64,000 bases of DNA from Acetobacterium malicum subsp. dehalogenans DSM 11527 (GCF_000472665.1 NZ_AXAC01000012.1:39544-103543), one strand, 5' to 3'. Shown: positions 51,797 through 62,692, counted from the stretch's first letter. The notes: a model not told the origin generated them from the sequence alone. Numbers and translations: made by a program.

Positions 51797-54223
51797 ATGA
51801 ATTCTTCAGAACGAGAAAACATAAAAGCAGCCTATAAGGCTACCTTTACCAAAAAAATCGAAGAGGTTTCGGGAAATTGTCTGGCTGATGCCTCTCTGCT
51901 TAAACAATACCAGGCCTTGGCTGAAATGGTAATGGAAAGCATCACCTCCCAATGGGCTAAAACCAACACCCTCTATAACAAAAACGAATCCAAACAGGTC
52001 TACTTTTTTTCCATTGAATTCTTAATTGGACGCCTGATGAAGTCCTACCTCAGTAATTTGGGGGTTGAAGAGCTTGTTCAGGAATGCTCGGCGGAAATGG
52101 GGCTGGATTATGAAGCCATTCTTGCCCAGGAGTCCGACCCGGGTTTGGGCAACGGTGGCCTGGGCCGATTAATGGCCTGCTATCTGGATTCCTCTTCGGC
52201 CATGGGGATGCCGGCCCACGGCAATGGCATCCGTTATAAATACGGCCTGTTTGAGCAGCGCATTATTAATGGTGAGCAGATTGAAGTAGCCGATAACTGG
52301 CTTAAAAACGGCTATCCCTTTGAGATCCGTAATCCCGATAAGTCGGTCATCATTAAATACTACGGCCAGATTCATTCCGAAAACATTAATGGTAACCTGA
52401 CCTTTGTCCATGAAAATTATGAAGCCATTATGGCAGTACCTTACGATATTCCGATTAAGGGTTATCGCAACGAAACCGTTAATTCATTGCGACTGTGGAG
52501 CGCCGAGCCGCTGGAAGCCTTTGATCTCCCCTCTTTTAATCAGGGTCATTTTTTAAATGCGGTCCGTCATAAATCGGAAGCAGAAGCCATCAGTCAGATC
52601 TTATATCCCAATGATAATGGTTTCGACGGCAAACTTCTGCGGCTCAAACAAGAGTACTTTTTTGTCTGCGCCGGGATCAAACGGATCATTGTTGATTTTA
52701 AGCGCTCCAACAATAATTCCATGGACGGCTTCAGCGATAAAATTTGCATCCACATTAATGATACCCACCCGGCTTTATGCGGTCCCGAACTGATGCGGGT
52801 ACTGATGGATGAAGAAGGTCTGGGTTGGGAGGAATCCTGGAAGATTACCGTAGCAGCGATGAGCTTCACTAATCACACCGTCCTTCCGGAAGCACTTGAA
52901 AAATGGCCAGTCGATATGATGAAAGATTTACTGCCCCGGATTTACATGATTATTGAAGAAATCAACCGCCGTTTTCTGCTGGATCTGGATAACGAATTTC
53001 CTCATGATCTGGACCGTAACCACAGCCTTTCAATCATCCGTGACAACTATGTCCATATGGCCAGCTTGGCCATTGTCTCCAGCCATTCGATCAATGGCGT
53101 GGCGACCCTCCACAGCAAAATCTTGAGAGAAGAAACCTTTAACGGCTTTTACCAGGTCTTCCCCAAGCGATTCTATTCGGTCACCAATGGGGTTTCACCA
53201 CGCCGTTTTCTGATGAACAGTAATCCCGAGCTGAAAACACTGATTAATGATTCGATTGGACCGGATTGGGACCATAACCTGTTCGATCTGAAAAAACTGT
53301 TGAATTACATTAATGATCCGGTTTTTTATCAAAAGTTCGACGCGGTCAAACTGTCAAATAAGGTCCGACTCGCCAATTACATGGCCCGCTACAATAATGT
53401 AACGGTCGATCCCAACTCAATTTTTGACATCCAGGTCAAGCGGATTCATGAGTATAAACGACAATTGCTGAACGCCCTCCATGTCCTTTATCTGTATAAT
53501 CGGCTGAAAGAAAACCCCAATCTGGAAATGGCGCCGCGAACCTTTATCTTTGCCGGTAAGGCAGCACCAGGGTATTACTATGCTAAAGAGGTGATCAAGC
53601 TGATTACCGCCATTGCCGAGCTGGTCAACAACGACCCGTCCCTGCATGACAAGCTGAAGGTGGTTTTCCTGGCCAATTTCAACGTTTCCCTGGCGGAGAT
53701 CATCTATCCGGCCGCCAATATTTCCGAACAGATTTCAACGGCGGGAAAAGAAGCCTCGGGAACTGGAAATATGAAATTCATGATGAATGGGGCTATTACC
53801 CTGGGCACCATGGACGGTGCCAATATCGAAATTCTGGACGCCGTTGGACCCAGCAATATCGTCAGCTTTGGCCTGTCTGCCGATGAAGTCCATCATTATC
53901 AGAAATACGGCGGCTACCGATCGATCGATATTTTTGAACAGGATCCCCGGATTCAGCAGGTGCTTCACCAACTGATAGACGGAACCCTCGGATATGGACT
54001 CAGCTTCCAGGCCATCTATGATTCACTGCTTTTGTACAACGATGGCTACTTTGTTCTGAAAGATTTTAATGCCTATGCCGATGCTCAAAATCAGGTGGAT
54101 CATCTCTTCCGCAACCCGACCATTTGGACCAAAATGTCCATCAGCAACGTAGCAAACTCCGGTATTTTCTCAAGCGATCGTTCGATTGCCGACTATCAAC
54201 GAGAAATCTGGAAAATCATTTAA
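51797..54223 (+). CDS. glgP: glycogen/starch phosphorylase, copy 1
   Basis: An 808-residue GT35 enzyme. The glycogen phosphorylase signature EASGTGNMKFMMNGAITLGT (about 653-672) includes the PLP-binding lysine. The sequence also has DPGLGNGGLGRLMACYLDSS (about 115-134) and KRIHEYKRQLLNALHVLY (about 546-563). It releases glucose-1-phosphate. The ATG follows GAAAGGA. A close paralogue is at 59944-62370, with long identical blocks. It sits between glgB and glgC. Confidence 0.96.
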   Translation: MNSSERENIKAAYKATFTKKIEEVSGNCLADASLLKQYQALAEMVMESITSQWAKTNTLYNKNESKQVYFFSIEFLIGRLMKSYLSNLGVEELVQECSAEMGLDYEAILAQESDPGLGNGGLGRLMACYLDSSSAMGMPAHGNGIRYKYGLFEQRIINGEQIEVADNWLKNGYPFEIRNPDKSVIIKYYGQIHSENINGNLTFVHENYEAIMAVPYDIPIKGYRNETVNSLRLWSAEPLEAFDLPSFNQGHFLNAVRHKSEAEAISQILYPNDNGFDGKLLRLKQEYFFVCAGIKRIIVDFKRSNNNSMDGFSDKICIHINDTHPALCGPELMRVLMDEEGLGWEESWKITVAAMSFTNHTVLPEALEKWPVDMMKDLLPRIYMIIEEINRRFLLDLDNEFPHDLDRNHSLSIIRDNYVHMASLAIVSSHSINGVATLHSKILREETFNGFYQVFPKRFYSVTNGVSPRRFLMNSNPELKTLINDSIGPDWDHNLFDLKKLLNYINDPVFYQKFDAVKLSNKVRLANYMARYNNVTVDPNSIFDIQVKRIHEYKRQLLNALHVLYLYNRLKENPNLEMAPRTFIFAGKAAPGYYYAKEVIKLITAIAELVNNDPSLHDKLKVVFLANFNVSLAEIIYPAANISEQISTAGKEASGTGNMKFMMNGAITLGTMDGANIEILDAVGPSNIVSFGLSADEVHHYQKYGGYRSIDIFEQDPRIQQVLHQLIDGTLGYGLSFQAIYDSLLLYNDGYFVLKDFNAYADAQNQVDHLFRNPTIWTKMSISNVANSGIFSSDRSIADYQREIWKII

Positions 54224-54235
54224 GGAGGTATCACT

Positions 54236-55360
54236 TTGAATACTGAATGTGTCGCAATGCTCCTGGCGGGAGGTCAAGGTAGCCGTTTAGGCTCGCTGAC
54301 CTTTAATAACGCCAAACCGGCCGTTTTATTTGGGGGGAAATATCGAATCATCGATTTTCCGCTCAGCAATTGTATGAATTCGGATATTGATGTGGTGGGG
54401 GTGTTAACCCAGTACCGCCCCTATATCCTGAATAATTATATTGGTGATGGGTCGGCCTGGGCGCTGGATCAGGTCCAGGGTGGGGTTCATATCCTGCCGC
54501 CCTATATGGGTCAGAAAGGGGGCCGCTGGTATTCGGGAACTGCCGATGCCATTTACCAGAATCTGGATTTTATTGATCGCTTCGATCCGGAATATGTGCT
54601 GATTCTTTCCGGGGATCATATTTATAAGATGGATTATTCTAAAATGCTGGCCTTTCACAAAAAGAAAGAAGCCGACCTGACCATCGCAGTGATGGATGTT
54701 CCCTGGGAAGATGCCCACCGCTTTGGCATCGTTAACACCGATGAGGAACACTGCATTAAAGAATTTCAGGAAAAGCCGGAACACCCCAAAAGCAACAAGG
54801 CATCCATGGGTATTTATATTTTCACCTGGAAAGAGTTAAAAAAAGCGTTGCTGGACGATGCTGGAAACCGGGAATCTGAACACGATTTTGGCCACAACGT
54901 GATTCCCATGCTCCACGAAAGCGGCAAGCGGATCTATGCCTACCCTTATTCCGGCTACTGGCGGGATGTGGGAACGGTTCAGAGCTATTACGATGCCAAC
55001 ATGGATCTTCTGGATACCGACTGCGATTTTGATCTCAGCGACCGGAACTTTCGGGTCTTTTCCAACAATACCAGCCGTCACCCCCAATTCATCGGCCCCC
55101 AGGCCAAGATCAGCAACAGCCTGATCTGTGATGGTTGTATTATTTTTGGCAAGGTTGAGAATTCGATTCTTTCCCATGATGTGGTGATTCATAAAAAAAC
55201 CAGTTTAAAAAATGTGATCGTTCACACCGGAGCCATCATCGAAGATGGGGCTATTTTAGAAAATTGTATCGTAGGAGCCCGGGCCAGAATTAAAGGTGAT
55301 GCCCGATATGTTACTGATCCCGCCGACACAACTCCTGAAATACATGTCATTAATAACTGA
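54236..55360 (+). CDS. glgC: glucose-1-phosphate adenylyltransferase
   Basis: A 374-residue GlgC. It starts with a TTG after a strong AAGGAGG. The nucleotide motif is [11 protein letters not shown] (about 9-19); other landmarks are [32 protein letters not shown] (about 126-138) and a C-terminal beta-helix with [15 protein letters not shown]. It makes ADP-glucose for GlgA. GlgD follows directly, as in Bacillus, where the two form the functional enzyme. Confidence 0.95.
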   Translation: MNTECVAMLLAGGQGSRLGSLTFNNAKPAVLFGGKYRIIDFPLSNCMNSDIDVVGVLTQYRPYILNNYIGDGSAWALDQVQGGVHILPPYMGQKGGRWYSGTADAIYQNLDFIDRFDPEYVLILSGDHIYKMDYSKMLAFHKKKEADLTIAVMDVPWEDAHRFGIVNTDEEHCIKEFQEKPEHPKSNKASMGIYIFTWKELKKALLDDAGNRESEHDFGHNVIPMLHESGKRIYAYPYSGYWRDVGTVQSYYDANMDLLDTDCDFDLSDRNFRVFSNNTSRHPQFIGPQAKISNSLICDGCIIFGKVENSILSHDVVIHKKTSLKNVIVHTGAIIEDGAILENCIVGARARIKGDARYVTDPADTTPEIHVINN

Positions 55361-55375
55361 AAGGAGTAAGAACAA

Positions 55376-56488
55376 ATGAAAAATGCTGTTGGACTTATCT
55401 TAAATGTCGATGGAGAGGATGATTCCTTAAAAGACTTTCTTCAACATCGCAGCTTGAGCACCCTGCCTTTTGGCGGGCGCTATCGACTGATCGATTTCAC
55501 CCTCTCCAATATGGTCAATTCCGGTTTATCGCATATTGGTGTCATCGGCTCTCATAAATACAGTTCCCTCGTCGATCATCTGGGGACTGGTAAGGAGTGG
55601 TCGCTGAGTCGAAAAACCCAGGATCTTTCGATCCTCTCAGGATCAAATAATTACCACATTGGCCGGCTGATCAAGGTTAATCTGCGTAATCTCCAGAATA
55701 ACCGGGGCTTTCTTGACGCCACCGGAGCCGAACATATACTGATTGCCACACCAAACCTGGTCACCACCTTTGATTTCAAAAATGCCTATGATATTCATTT
55801 AAAAAATGACAGTGACATTACCCTGATTTTTAAAAAAGATGATCCACTGTATCATCTCAAGGACAATGACCTCTATCTGGAATTTACCAAGAACCGGGTC
55901 AGTGGTCTCCACTATAAACGGGAACATACCACCGGACATTTTTTTACGGAGATGTTTTTTGTCAAAAAGTCCATTCTGGAGGAATTGTTGGATCTCAGTG
56001 AACGCACCGGCGACTGGGATTTAATGGATATGATCAAATATAATATCGATACGCTCCGGGTTTTCGGGGCCCAACATACCGGTTATATTAAACGGGTAAA
56101 CTGCCTGGAAAATTATATGAAAACAAGTATGGATTTACTGGAGTATGAGATTATGCAGGAGCTTTTCCTCGGCAAAAATTCCATCCATACCAAAATAAAA
56201 GATAATCACCCCACCCTTTATGACGATCCGGCCCAGGTTTCCAATTCCATTGTCGGCAGCGGCTGCATCATTGATGGAACCATTAATCACAGTATTATTT
56301 TCAGAGACACCCAGATGAACGTTGGTTCCCACATCCAAAACAGCATTATCATGCAACGGTGCGAAATCGGGAGAAATGTTAATTTGAACTATGTGGTCAT
56401 GGACAAGGATACCAAAATCAGTGATCACACCACCTTAGTGGGCAAACCCCATGCGCCCATTGTTTTAAAGAAAGGCACGGTAATTTAA
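55376..56488 (+). CDS. glgD: glucose-1-phosphate adenylyltransferase subunit GlgD
   Basis: A 370-residue GlgC-like protein that lacks the full GGxGxRL loop: the N-terminus reads NAVGLILNVDGEDDSLKDFL. It keeps LPFGGRYRLIDFTLSNMVNS. It is the non-catalytic or regulatory partner of GlgC in Firmicutes. AAGGAGT precedes the ATG; its stop is directly followed by the glgA ATG. Confidence 0.93.
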   Translation: MKNAVGLILNVDGEDDSLKDFLQHRSLSTLPFGGRYRLIDFTLSNMVNSGLSHIGVIGSHKYSSLVDHLGTGKEWSLSRKTQDLSILSGSNNYHIGRLIKVNLRNLQNNRGFLDATGAEHILIATPNLVTTFDFKNAYDIHLKNDSDITLIFKKDDPLYHLKDNDLYLEFTKNRVSGLHYKREHTTGHFFTEMFFVKKSILEELLDLSERTGDWDLMDMIKYNIDTLRVFGAQHTGYIKRVNCLENYMKTSMDLLEYEIMQELFLGKNSIHTKIKDNHPTLYDDPAQVSNSIVGSGCIIDGTINHSIIFRDTQMNVGSHIQNSIIMQRCEIGRNVNLNYVVMDKDTKISDHTTLVGKPHAPIVLKKGTVI

Positions 56489-57904
56489 ATGTTAAACGTC
56501 CTATTTGTCGCTTCGGAAGCTTACCCCTTTTCAAAAAGTGGTGGATTGGGGGATGTCCTTGGCGCCCTGCCGAAATCATTTCCCGAAGATGTGGATGCCC
56601 GGGTCATTCTTCCCTATTACAGCACCATTCCAGAAGAATTGCGTCGAAAAATAAAGCCGCTTAAACATTTTCAGATGTGGATGTCTGACACCCTCCATTA
56701 TTGCGGCCTGTTGTCCTGCGAATATGAAGGCGTCACTTTTTATTTTATCGACAATGAGGCTTTCTTCAAGCGCCCCTCGCTTTATGGCTTTTTTGATGAC
56801 GGTGAACGGTTCAGCTTTTTTTGTCGGGCGGTGCTGGACTCCATGCCACTACTGGATTTTACCCCGGATATTATTCACTGCAATGACTGGCAGACGGCTG
56901 CCGTTCCCTATCTGCTCAAACATCAGTATCGCCGGGCTTTTCCCGATACCAAGGTGGTGTTTACCATTCATAATATCCGCTATCAGGGGGTTTATGGTTT
57001 TCACGATATCAGTCCCTATCTCCATCTGGGATTCTTACCCTCGGACCTGGAGTATTACGGAAAAATCAATCTGATGAAAGGGGCTCTTTATGCCGCTGAT
57101 TTGATTACCACGGTCAGCCCTACCTATGCTAAGGAATTGACCGATCCCTATTATGGCGAAGGCCTGGATGGCGTAATCCGCCATCTCAGCCATCAGGTGG
57201 TGGGGATTCTCAATGGTATCGATGAGTCGATTTATGATTCCAAAACTGATCCCGCCCTATTTTTCCCCTTTGACAATCCTGAGAAAAAGAAAGCGGATAA
57301 CAAAAAAGCGCTGCAGGAGTATTTCGATCTGCCAGTTCGCGGGGATGTTCCGATGGTATCAATGATTACCCGGTTGGTTGAACAAAAAGGGCTGGATCTG
57401 GTGTCCAACGTGATCCACGAAATTTTACAGCAGGATCTTCAGCTGGTTATTCTGGGGACCGGCGATTCAGTTTATGAAAATCTGTTCCGGAGTATCGCCT
57501 ACAACTACCCGGATAAAATGGTGACCATCATCGACTTTGATGAAGCGCTGTCCCGCAAAATTTATGCGGCCAGTGATTTTTTCCTGATGCCGTCTAAATT
57601 CGAGCCCTGCGGCCTCTCCCAGATGATTGCCATGCGTTATGGAGCCGTTCCCATCGTTCGGGAAACCGGCGGACTCAAGGACACCGTCAGTTATTTTAAC
57701 GCCAAGACCAAAAAAGGCAATGGTTTCAGCTTTGCAACCTATAATGCCCACGACATGCTTTTCACCATCCAACATGCCGTCGCCTTATACCACAATTCAC
57801 CGACCGCCTTTAAAAAATTGGTAAAAAATGCCTATAACACTCATTTTGACTGGAAACAATCTGCTGATATTTATCTTTCATATTATAATAAATTGATGGA
57901 GTGA
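56489..57904 (+). CDS. glgA: glycogen synthase
   Basis: A 471-residue GT5 enzyme with the N-terminal KSGGLGDVLGALP (about 16-28; ADP-glucose-binding), HCNDWQTAAVPYL (about 131-143) and the C-terminal SKFEPCGLSQMIAMRYG (about 369-385). It extends glucan chains with ADP-glucose from GlgC/GlgD. It starts at the base after the glgD stop, so it depends on coupled translation. Confidence 0.95.
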   Translation: MLNVLFVASEAYPFSKSGGLGDVLGALPKSFPEDVDARVILPYYSTIPEELRRKIKPLKHFQMWMSDTLHYCGLLSCEYEGVTFYFIDNEAFFKRPSLYGFFDDGERFSFFCRAVLDSMPLLDFTPDIIHCNDWQTAAVPYLLKHQYRRAFPDTKVVFTIHNIRYQGVYGFHDISPYLHLGFLPSDLEYYGKINLMKGALYAADLITTVSPTYAKELTDPYYGEGLDGVIRHLSHQVVGILNGIDESIYDSKTDPALFFPFDNPEKKKADNKKALQEYFDLPVRGDVPMVSMITRLVEQKGLDLVSNVIHEILQQDLQLVILGTGDSVYENLFRSIAYNYPDKMVTIIDFDEALSRKIYAASDFFLMPSKFEPCGLSQMIAMRYGAVPIVRETGGLKDTVSYFNAKTKKGNGFSFATYNAHDMLFTIQHAVALYHNSPTAFKKLVKNAYNTHFDWKQSADIYLSYYNKLME

Positions 57905-57911
57905 TAAGATT

Positions 57912-59795
57912 ATGGAATTTCGTCATCATTCATGGGAACCGGTATTTCGCACCCCCTTTGGAGCGCTGCCCATTGGCAGTGCCGTTACGCTACGGGTCTA
58001 TGCCACTGAAATTGAGAAGTTAAAACTACGGGCTTATTTTAAAGATCAGGAAGTTATGCATTCAATGATCAAATCCCGGGAATCCAATTATTGGGAAATC
58101 ACCCTCGATATGCCTCAAGCGCCCGGTATCCTCTGGTATGATTTCAGTTTTGAATCCCGGGGCCGAGCTTATGCCTATGGCACCCAGCACGACCACTTGG
58201 GCGGTGAAGGCCGGATTTATGAATCAAAACCACCATCCTATCAAATTACGGTTTATGATCCCAAGCGGCAGTCACCAGCCTGGTATTCCCAGGGAATCAT
58301 GTACCAGATCTTCCCGGACCGCTTTAATCGGGGTACCGACTTTGATCTTACCAACTTCCATCGAGATGCCATCCTTCATCCCAACTGGAACGATACCCCC
58401 CACTATTTCCGTGAAAAGGACGGCGGTATTAAATACTGGGATTTTTTTGGCGGCACCCTGTCAGGCATTACCGAAAAGCTGGACTACCTGCAGAGTTTAA
58501 ACATCACCATCCTATATCTGAATCCTATTTTTAAATCCCGCAGTAACCACCGCTATGATACTGGCGATTATATGACCATCGATCCGGTTCTGGGAACTCA
58601 GGAAAGCTTTGAAACCCTGGCCTCAGAATGTAAAAAACGCGGAATTTCGATTATTCTTGACGGCGTTTTCAGCCATACTGGTGACGACAGTCTTTATTTT
58701 AATCGTTACGGGAACTATGCCGGTCTTGGTGCCTATCAGTCGCAAGAATCAGAATACTATCCCTGGTACACCTTCACTAACTATCCCAAAACCTACACCT
58801 GTTGGTGGGGAGTCGATGCCATGCCCAATACCAATGAGATGCATCCCAATTTTCAGGCCTTTATCTATAAAAATAAGGACAGTGTTATCCGTCACTGGAT
58901 GAAAGCCGGAGCTTCGGGCTGGCGGCTGGATGTAGCCGATGAACTGCCAGATCCCTTTATCAAAGGTCTGAAAGATGCCATGATCGAGGAAAATCCTGAC
59001 AGTATTTTGATTGGTGAAGTCTGGGAAGATGCTTCCCGAAAAGTCGCCTATGAAGAACTGCGCAGCTATTTTTCAGGCTATGAACTGGATGCCGTAATGA
59101 ACTACCCCTTCCGGGAAACCTTCATCGACTTTGTTATTGGTGACAAAAGCTCCGGCTCGGCTGCCCGGATTATGATGTCACTTTACGAACATTATCCCAA
59201 AGATCAGTTTATGGGCAATATGAACCTGATTGGCAGTCATGATCGACGGCGGATCCTTAACGTCCTTGGCGAGGCCTATAAATATCTGGGAAACCATAGC
59301 CATAAAACCTATCGGCTGGATGACACCCAATACGCACTCGCCGTAAAACGATTAAAGCTGCTCAGCCTGATCCAGTTCACCTTCCCTGGCGTTCCCTGCC
59401 TATACTACGGCGACGAGGCCGGGGTACAGGGTTTTGAAGATCCCTACAATCGGCGCACCTATCCCTGGGGCAATGAGGATCAGGATCTACTTGCCTGGTA
59501 TCAATTGATCACCAAACTCCGAACTGATCATTCGGTCTTTCAGAATGGTACCTGGAAACCCTACGAAGCCAGCGACGATCTTTTTGTCTTTGAACGACGG
59601 AACGACGACACTCTCTGCTTTTGCCTGTTTAACCGCAATTCCCGGGCCGTACATTTGTTTAAGCATCCGGACTTTGCCGGCTGTCAGGGTTTCGATCTGA
59701 TCTCTGGAGAACCTATTTCTTTAAACCCGATCGTTCTACAGCCCCTTTCATATGCTATTGTGTTGGTAACACCTGACACCTGTCAAATTATTTAG
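57912..59795 (+). CDS. GH13 alpha-amylase family enzyme (neopullulanase/cyclomaltodextrinase-like)
   Basis: A 627-residue GH13 enzyme with an N-terminal beta-sandwich (about 1-120). Catalytic motifs are DGVFSHTGDD (about 250-259), GWRLDVADELP (about 336-346, nucleophile Asp), LIGEVWED (about 363-370, acid/base Glu) and IGSHDRRR (about 437-444). A C-terminal beta domain follows. It probably trims maltodextrins or alpha-1,6 branches from glycogen breakdown. No signal peptide, so it is cytoplasmic. Exact specificity (neopullulanase, maltogenic amylase or pullulanase) is not clear. Confidence 0.88.
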   Translation: MEFRHHSWEPVFRTPFGALPIGSAVTLRVYATEIEKLKLRAYFKDQEVMHSMIKSRESNYWEITLDMPQAPGILWYDFSFESRGRAYAYGTQHDHLGGEGRIYESKPPSYQITVYDPKRQSPAWYSQGIMYQIFPDRFNRGTDFDLTNFHRDAILHPNWNDTPHYFREKDGGIKYWDFFGGTLSGITEKLDYLQSLNITILYLNPIFKSRSNHRYDTGDYMTIDPVLGTQESFETLASECKKRGISIILDGVFSHTGDDSLYFNRYGNYAGLGAYQSQESEYYPWYTFTNYPKTYTCWWGVDAMPNTNEMHPNFQAFIYKNKDSVIRHWMKAGASGWRLDVADELPDPFIKGLKDAMIEENPDSILIGEVWEDASRKVAYEELRSYFSGYELDAVMNYPFRETFIDFVIGDKSSGSAARIMMSLYEHYPKDQFMGNMNLIGSHDRRRILNVLGEAYKYLGNHSHKTYRLDDTQYALAVKRLKLLSLIQFTFPGVPCLYYGDEAGVQGFEDPYNRRTYPWGNEDQDLLAWYQLITKLRTDHSVFQNGTWKPYEASDDLFVFERRNDDTLCFCLFNRNSRAVHLFKHPDFAGCQGFDLISGEPISLNPIVLQPLSYAIVLVTPDTCQII

Positions 59796-59811
59796 ACTCA
59801 TCTTCTTAAAG

Positions 59812-59838
59812 GATTGCGGTTATCCGCAATCTTTTTTG
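59812..59838 (+). terminator. terminator after the GH13 gene
   Basis: Perfect eight-base stem GATTGCGG/CCGCAATC with loop TTAT, followed by TTTTTTG. It separates the glgB-GH13 operon from the second glgP, which has its own leader. Confidence 0.88.
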
Positions 59839-59943
59839 TTTTATTCTTTTGAGAAGGGGTAATTAAATTAAGATACTTCATTAAGATAAAATAGCAGCAA
59901 TTGTTTCGCTGATTCTTAAACTACTTTATTGAAAGGAAACCTT

Positions 59944-62370
59944 ATGAAACCCTCAGAACATCTTGAAGAAATTGAAAATTTTAAATCTGCCTATATCAAA
60001 AAAATAGAAGAAGTTTCCGGTGAATATCTGTCCGAGTCATCCCTCTTGAATCAATATGAAGCTTTAGCTGAACTTGTCATGGACAAAATAGCTTCCCAAT
60101 GGGCTAAAACAAGATCTCAATACGATGAGATCCCACACAAACGGGTCTATCTGTTTTCGATCGAATTTTTAATCGGACGGTTGCTAAAATCCTATGTTAA
60201 CAGCCTGGATATGGAGGAAACCGTCAAAACCGCCATGGCTGAATTGGGCCTGGATTATGAAACCATTCTCAGTCAGGAAACCGATCCCGGTTTAGGAAAT
60301 GGCGGCCTGGGACGGCTAATGGCCTGTTTTTTAGAATCTTCGGCCACCCTCGGTTTACCCTTCCATGGCAATGGTATCCATTATAAACACGGTCTTTTTG
60401 AACAGAAAATTATCAATGGTGAGCAGGTTGAGGTCGCCGACAACTGGCTGCGACACGGCTATCCCTTTGAAATAAGAAAGCCCAATGAAGCCGTTATTGT
60501 TAAATTCTATGGGAATCTCCATTCTGAGAAAATCAATGGTGTTCTGACCTTTGTTTATGAGGACTATGAACCGATACTGGCAGTACCCTATGATATTCCC
60601 TTAAAAGGTTACCATAATAATACCGTGAACTCCTTACGTCTATGGAGCGCCGAACCGATTGAGGAATTTGATCTGCCCAGTTTCAATGAGGGACAGTTTC
60701 TCGATGCCGTCCGGCATAAATCAGAGGCTGAAGCAATTACTCAAATTTTATATCCCAACGATAATAAGTTCGACGGCAAGCAACTGCGTTTGAAGCAGGA
60801 GTATTTTTTTGTTTGTGCCGGTTTGAAACGGATGATCACACGCTTTAAGCGTTATAACAATGATTGCCTCGATGAGTTTGCCGACAAAATATGTATTCAC
60901 ATCAATGATACCCACCCCGCTCTGTGCGGTCCGGAAATAATGCGGATTTTTATGGATGAAGAAGGTTTAAGCTGGGATGATGCCTGGAAGATTACCGTTA
61001 ACTCGCTGACCTTTACCAATCACACCGTTCTGCCAGAAGCGCTCGAAAAATGGCCAGTGGATATGATGAAATTTCTACTGCCGCGAATTTACATGATTAT
61101 CGAAGAAATTAACCGCCAATTTCAAGAAGAATTGAGGAGTAAATCCGGACTTAACGAATTACAAATCAATTCATTATCGATCATTCAGGATGGGCAAATC
61201 AATATGGCTAATCTGGCTATCGTCTGCTGCCACTCTGTTAATGGTGTTGCTGAGCTCCACAGCAAAATTCTAAAAGAGGAAACCTTCAATGGATACTACA
61301 AACTATTTCCCGAACGTTTCCATTCGGTTACTAACGGCGTTACTCCCCGTCGTTTCCTAATTAACAGTAATACTGGTCTAAGGGATTTGATCACCGAATC
61401 CATCGGTACCGATTGGCTCAACAATCTTTTTGACCTTGAAAAGCTAATGACCTTTAAAAATGATGCGCCGTTTTTTGATCGTTTTAATCGGATCAAACTG
61501 GACAATAAAATCCATTTGGCAAATTATATTAACGCACATAATCATATCTCGGTAAACCCGGAATCCATTTTTGACATTCAAGTCAAGCGCATTCACGAAT
61601 ATAAACGACAGCTTTTAAACGCCCTGCAGATACTCCACTTGTATAATCATTTAAAAGCAAACCCCCATATCGAAATAGTACCCCGGACCTTTATCTTTGC
61701 CGGCAAAGCCGCGCCGGGATATTATTTTGCCAAGGAAGTTATTAAGCTGATTAACGCGATTGCCAACCTTGTCAATAATGACAAAGATATCCGCGATCAG
61801 ATTAAGGTAGTCTTTCTGGCTAATTTTAATGTAACTCTGGGTGAGATCATCTATCCTGCTGCCAATATTTCCGAACAGATCTCAACTGCTGGTAAAGAAG
61901 CCTCCGGTACTGGCAATATGAAATTTATGATGAATGGTGCTATTACGCTGGGCACCATGGACGGAGCCAACATTGAAATTCATGAAGCAGTCGGTGATAA
62001 CAACATCCTTACCTTTGGCTTATCCTCTGATGAGGTTTCGCATTTTGAAAAACATGGAGGTTACAGTTCCGTACAAATCTATGAAAATGATCATCGCATC
62101 CAGAAAATTATGCATCAGCTCATTGATGGTACCTTTGGTCATTTAGCCAGTTTCCAAAGTGTTTATGATTCCCTACTTTTATATAATGATACCTACTTCG
62201 TACTAAAAGACTTTGATTCTTATGCAACAGCTCAGCATCATATCAATGAGCTCTTTAAAAACAAAAACAAATGGTTTGAAATGTCCCTCAGCAACGTGGC
62301 TTACTCCGGTCTTTTTTCCAGCGATCGCGCGATTCTGGAATATCAAAAGAATATTTGGAAGACACTGTAG
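59944..62370 (+). CDS. glgP: glycogen/starch phosphorylase, copy 2
   Basis: An 808-residue GT35 phosphorylase, closely related to the one at 51797-54223 and identical in the EASGTGNMKFMMNGAITLGT PLP-lysine region. DPGLGNGGLGRLMACFLESS and KRIHEYKRQLLNALQILHLY are also near-identical. Differences cluster in the N-terminal 50 residues and around 395-410 (a short insertion with RSKSGLNELQIN), where regulation or dimer contacts may differ. It lies past a terminator, so it is expressed separately from the main cluster. ATG follows AAAGGAAA. Confidence 0.95.
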   Translation: MKPSEHLEEIENFKSAYIKKIEEVSGEYLSESSLLNQYEALAELVMDKIASQWAKTRSQYDEIPHKRVYLFSIEFLIGRLLKSYVNSLDMEETVKTAMAELGLDYETILSQETDPGLGNGGLGRLMACFLESSATLGLPFHGNGIHYKHGLFEQKIINGEQVEVADNWLRHGYPFEIRKPNEAVIVKFYGNLHSEKINGVLTFVYEDYEPILAVPYDIPLKGYHNNTVNSLRLWSAEPIEEFDLPSFNEGQFLDAVRHKSEAEAITQILYPNDNKFDGKQLRLKQEYFFVCAGLKRMITRFKRYNNDCLDEFADKICIHINDTHPALCGPEIMRIFMDEEGLSWDDAWKITVNSLTFTNHTVLPEALEKWPVDMMKFLLPRIYMIIEEINRQFQEELRSKSGLNELQINSLSIIQDGQINMANLAIVCCHSVNGVAELHSKILKEETFNGYYKLFPERFHSVTNGVTPRRFLINSNTGLRDLITESIGTDWLNNLFDLEKLMTFKNDAPFFDRFNRIKLDNKIHLANYINAHNHISVNPESIFDIQVKRIHEYKRQLLNALQILHLYNHLKANPHIEIVPRTFIFAGKAAPGYYFAKEVIKLINAIANLVNNDKDIRDQIKVVFLANFNVTLGEIIYPAANISEQISTAGKEASGTGNMKFMMNGAITLGTMDGANIEIHEAVGDNNILTFGLSSDEVSHFEKHGGYSSVQIYENDHRIQKIMHQLIDGTFGHLASFQSVYDSLLLYNDTYFVLKDFDSYATAQHHINELFKNKNKWFEMSLSNVAYSGLFSSDRAILEYQKNIWKTL

Positions 62371-62651
62371 ATTAAACACCCTCCTTTCCCCCTTTATTTG
62401 GAAGCCTAACCTGAGTACAACCCGGGTTGGGTTTCCTTCGCAGTTTGATTTGTAATAATTATCAGCTTTTATTTCACCGGCATACAAACAACTACTAATA
62501 AAAACAATAATATTGCTAAATCGGAAACCTCCTAGCTTTATGTTTAGATAAAAATGATCGATCGCCGATAGAATCTCTCAGTTTTTTCCTTGAACATTTG
62601 TGTAAGCGGCGGCAAAGACTTTAGTTTTAAGGGATAATCTTTGACTGAACT
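62371..62651. other. intergenic region after glgP copy 2
   Basis: About 280 bases with no gene seen. A CAACCCGGGTTG palindrome is near 62414-62425. The stretch ends in the converging terminator below. Confidence 0.5.
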
Positions 62652-62692
62652 AAAAAAGTTCTAAAACCGAGGTGGTTTTAGAACTTTTTTTT
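62652..62692. terminator. bidirectional terminator between glgP2 and lipoprotein gene
   Basis: Stem AAAAAAGTTCTAAAACC/GGTTTTAGAACTTTTTTTT with loop GAGGT. Flanking A- and T-runs suit both directions. Its right end reaches the lipoprotein stop codon (62691-62693). Confidence 0.85.

Noticed and set aside
62405..62430. terminator for glgP copy 2 at the CAACCCGGGTTG palindrome
   Set aside because: Short stem, no T-run. The strong bidirectional terminator at 62652-62692 is more likely.
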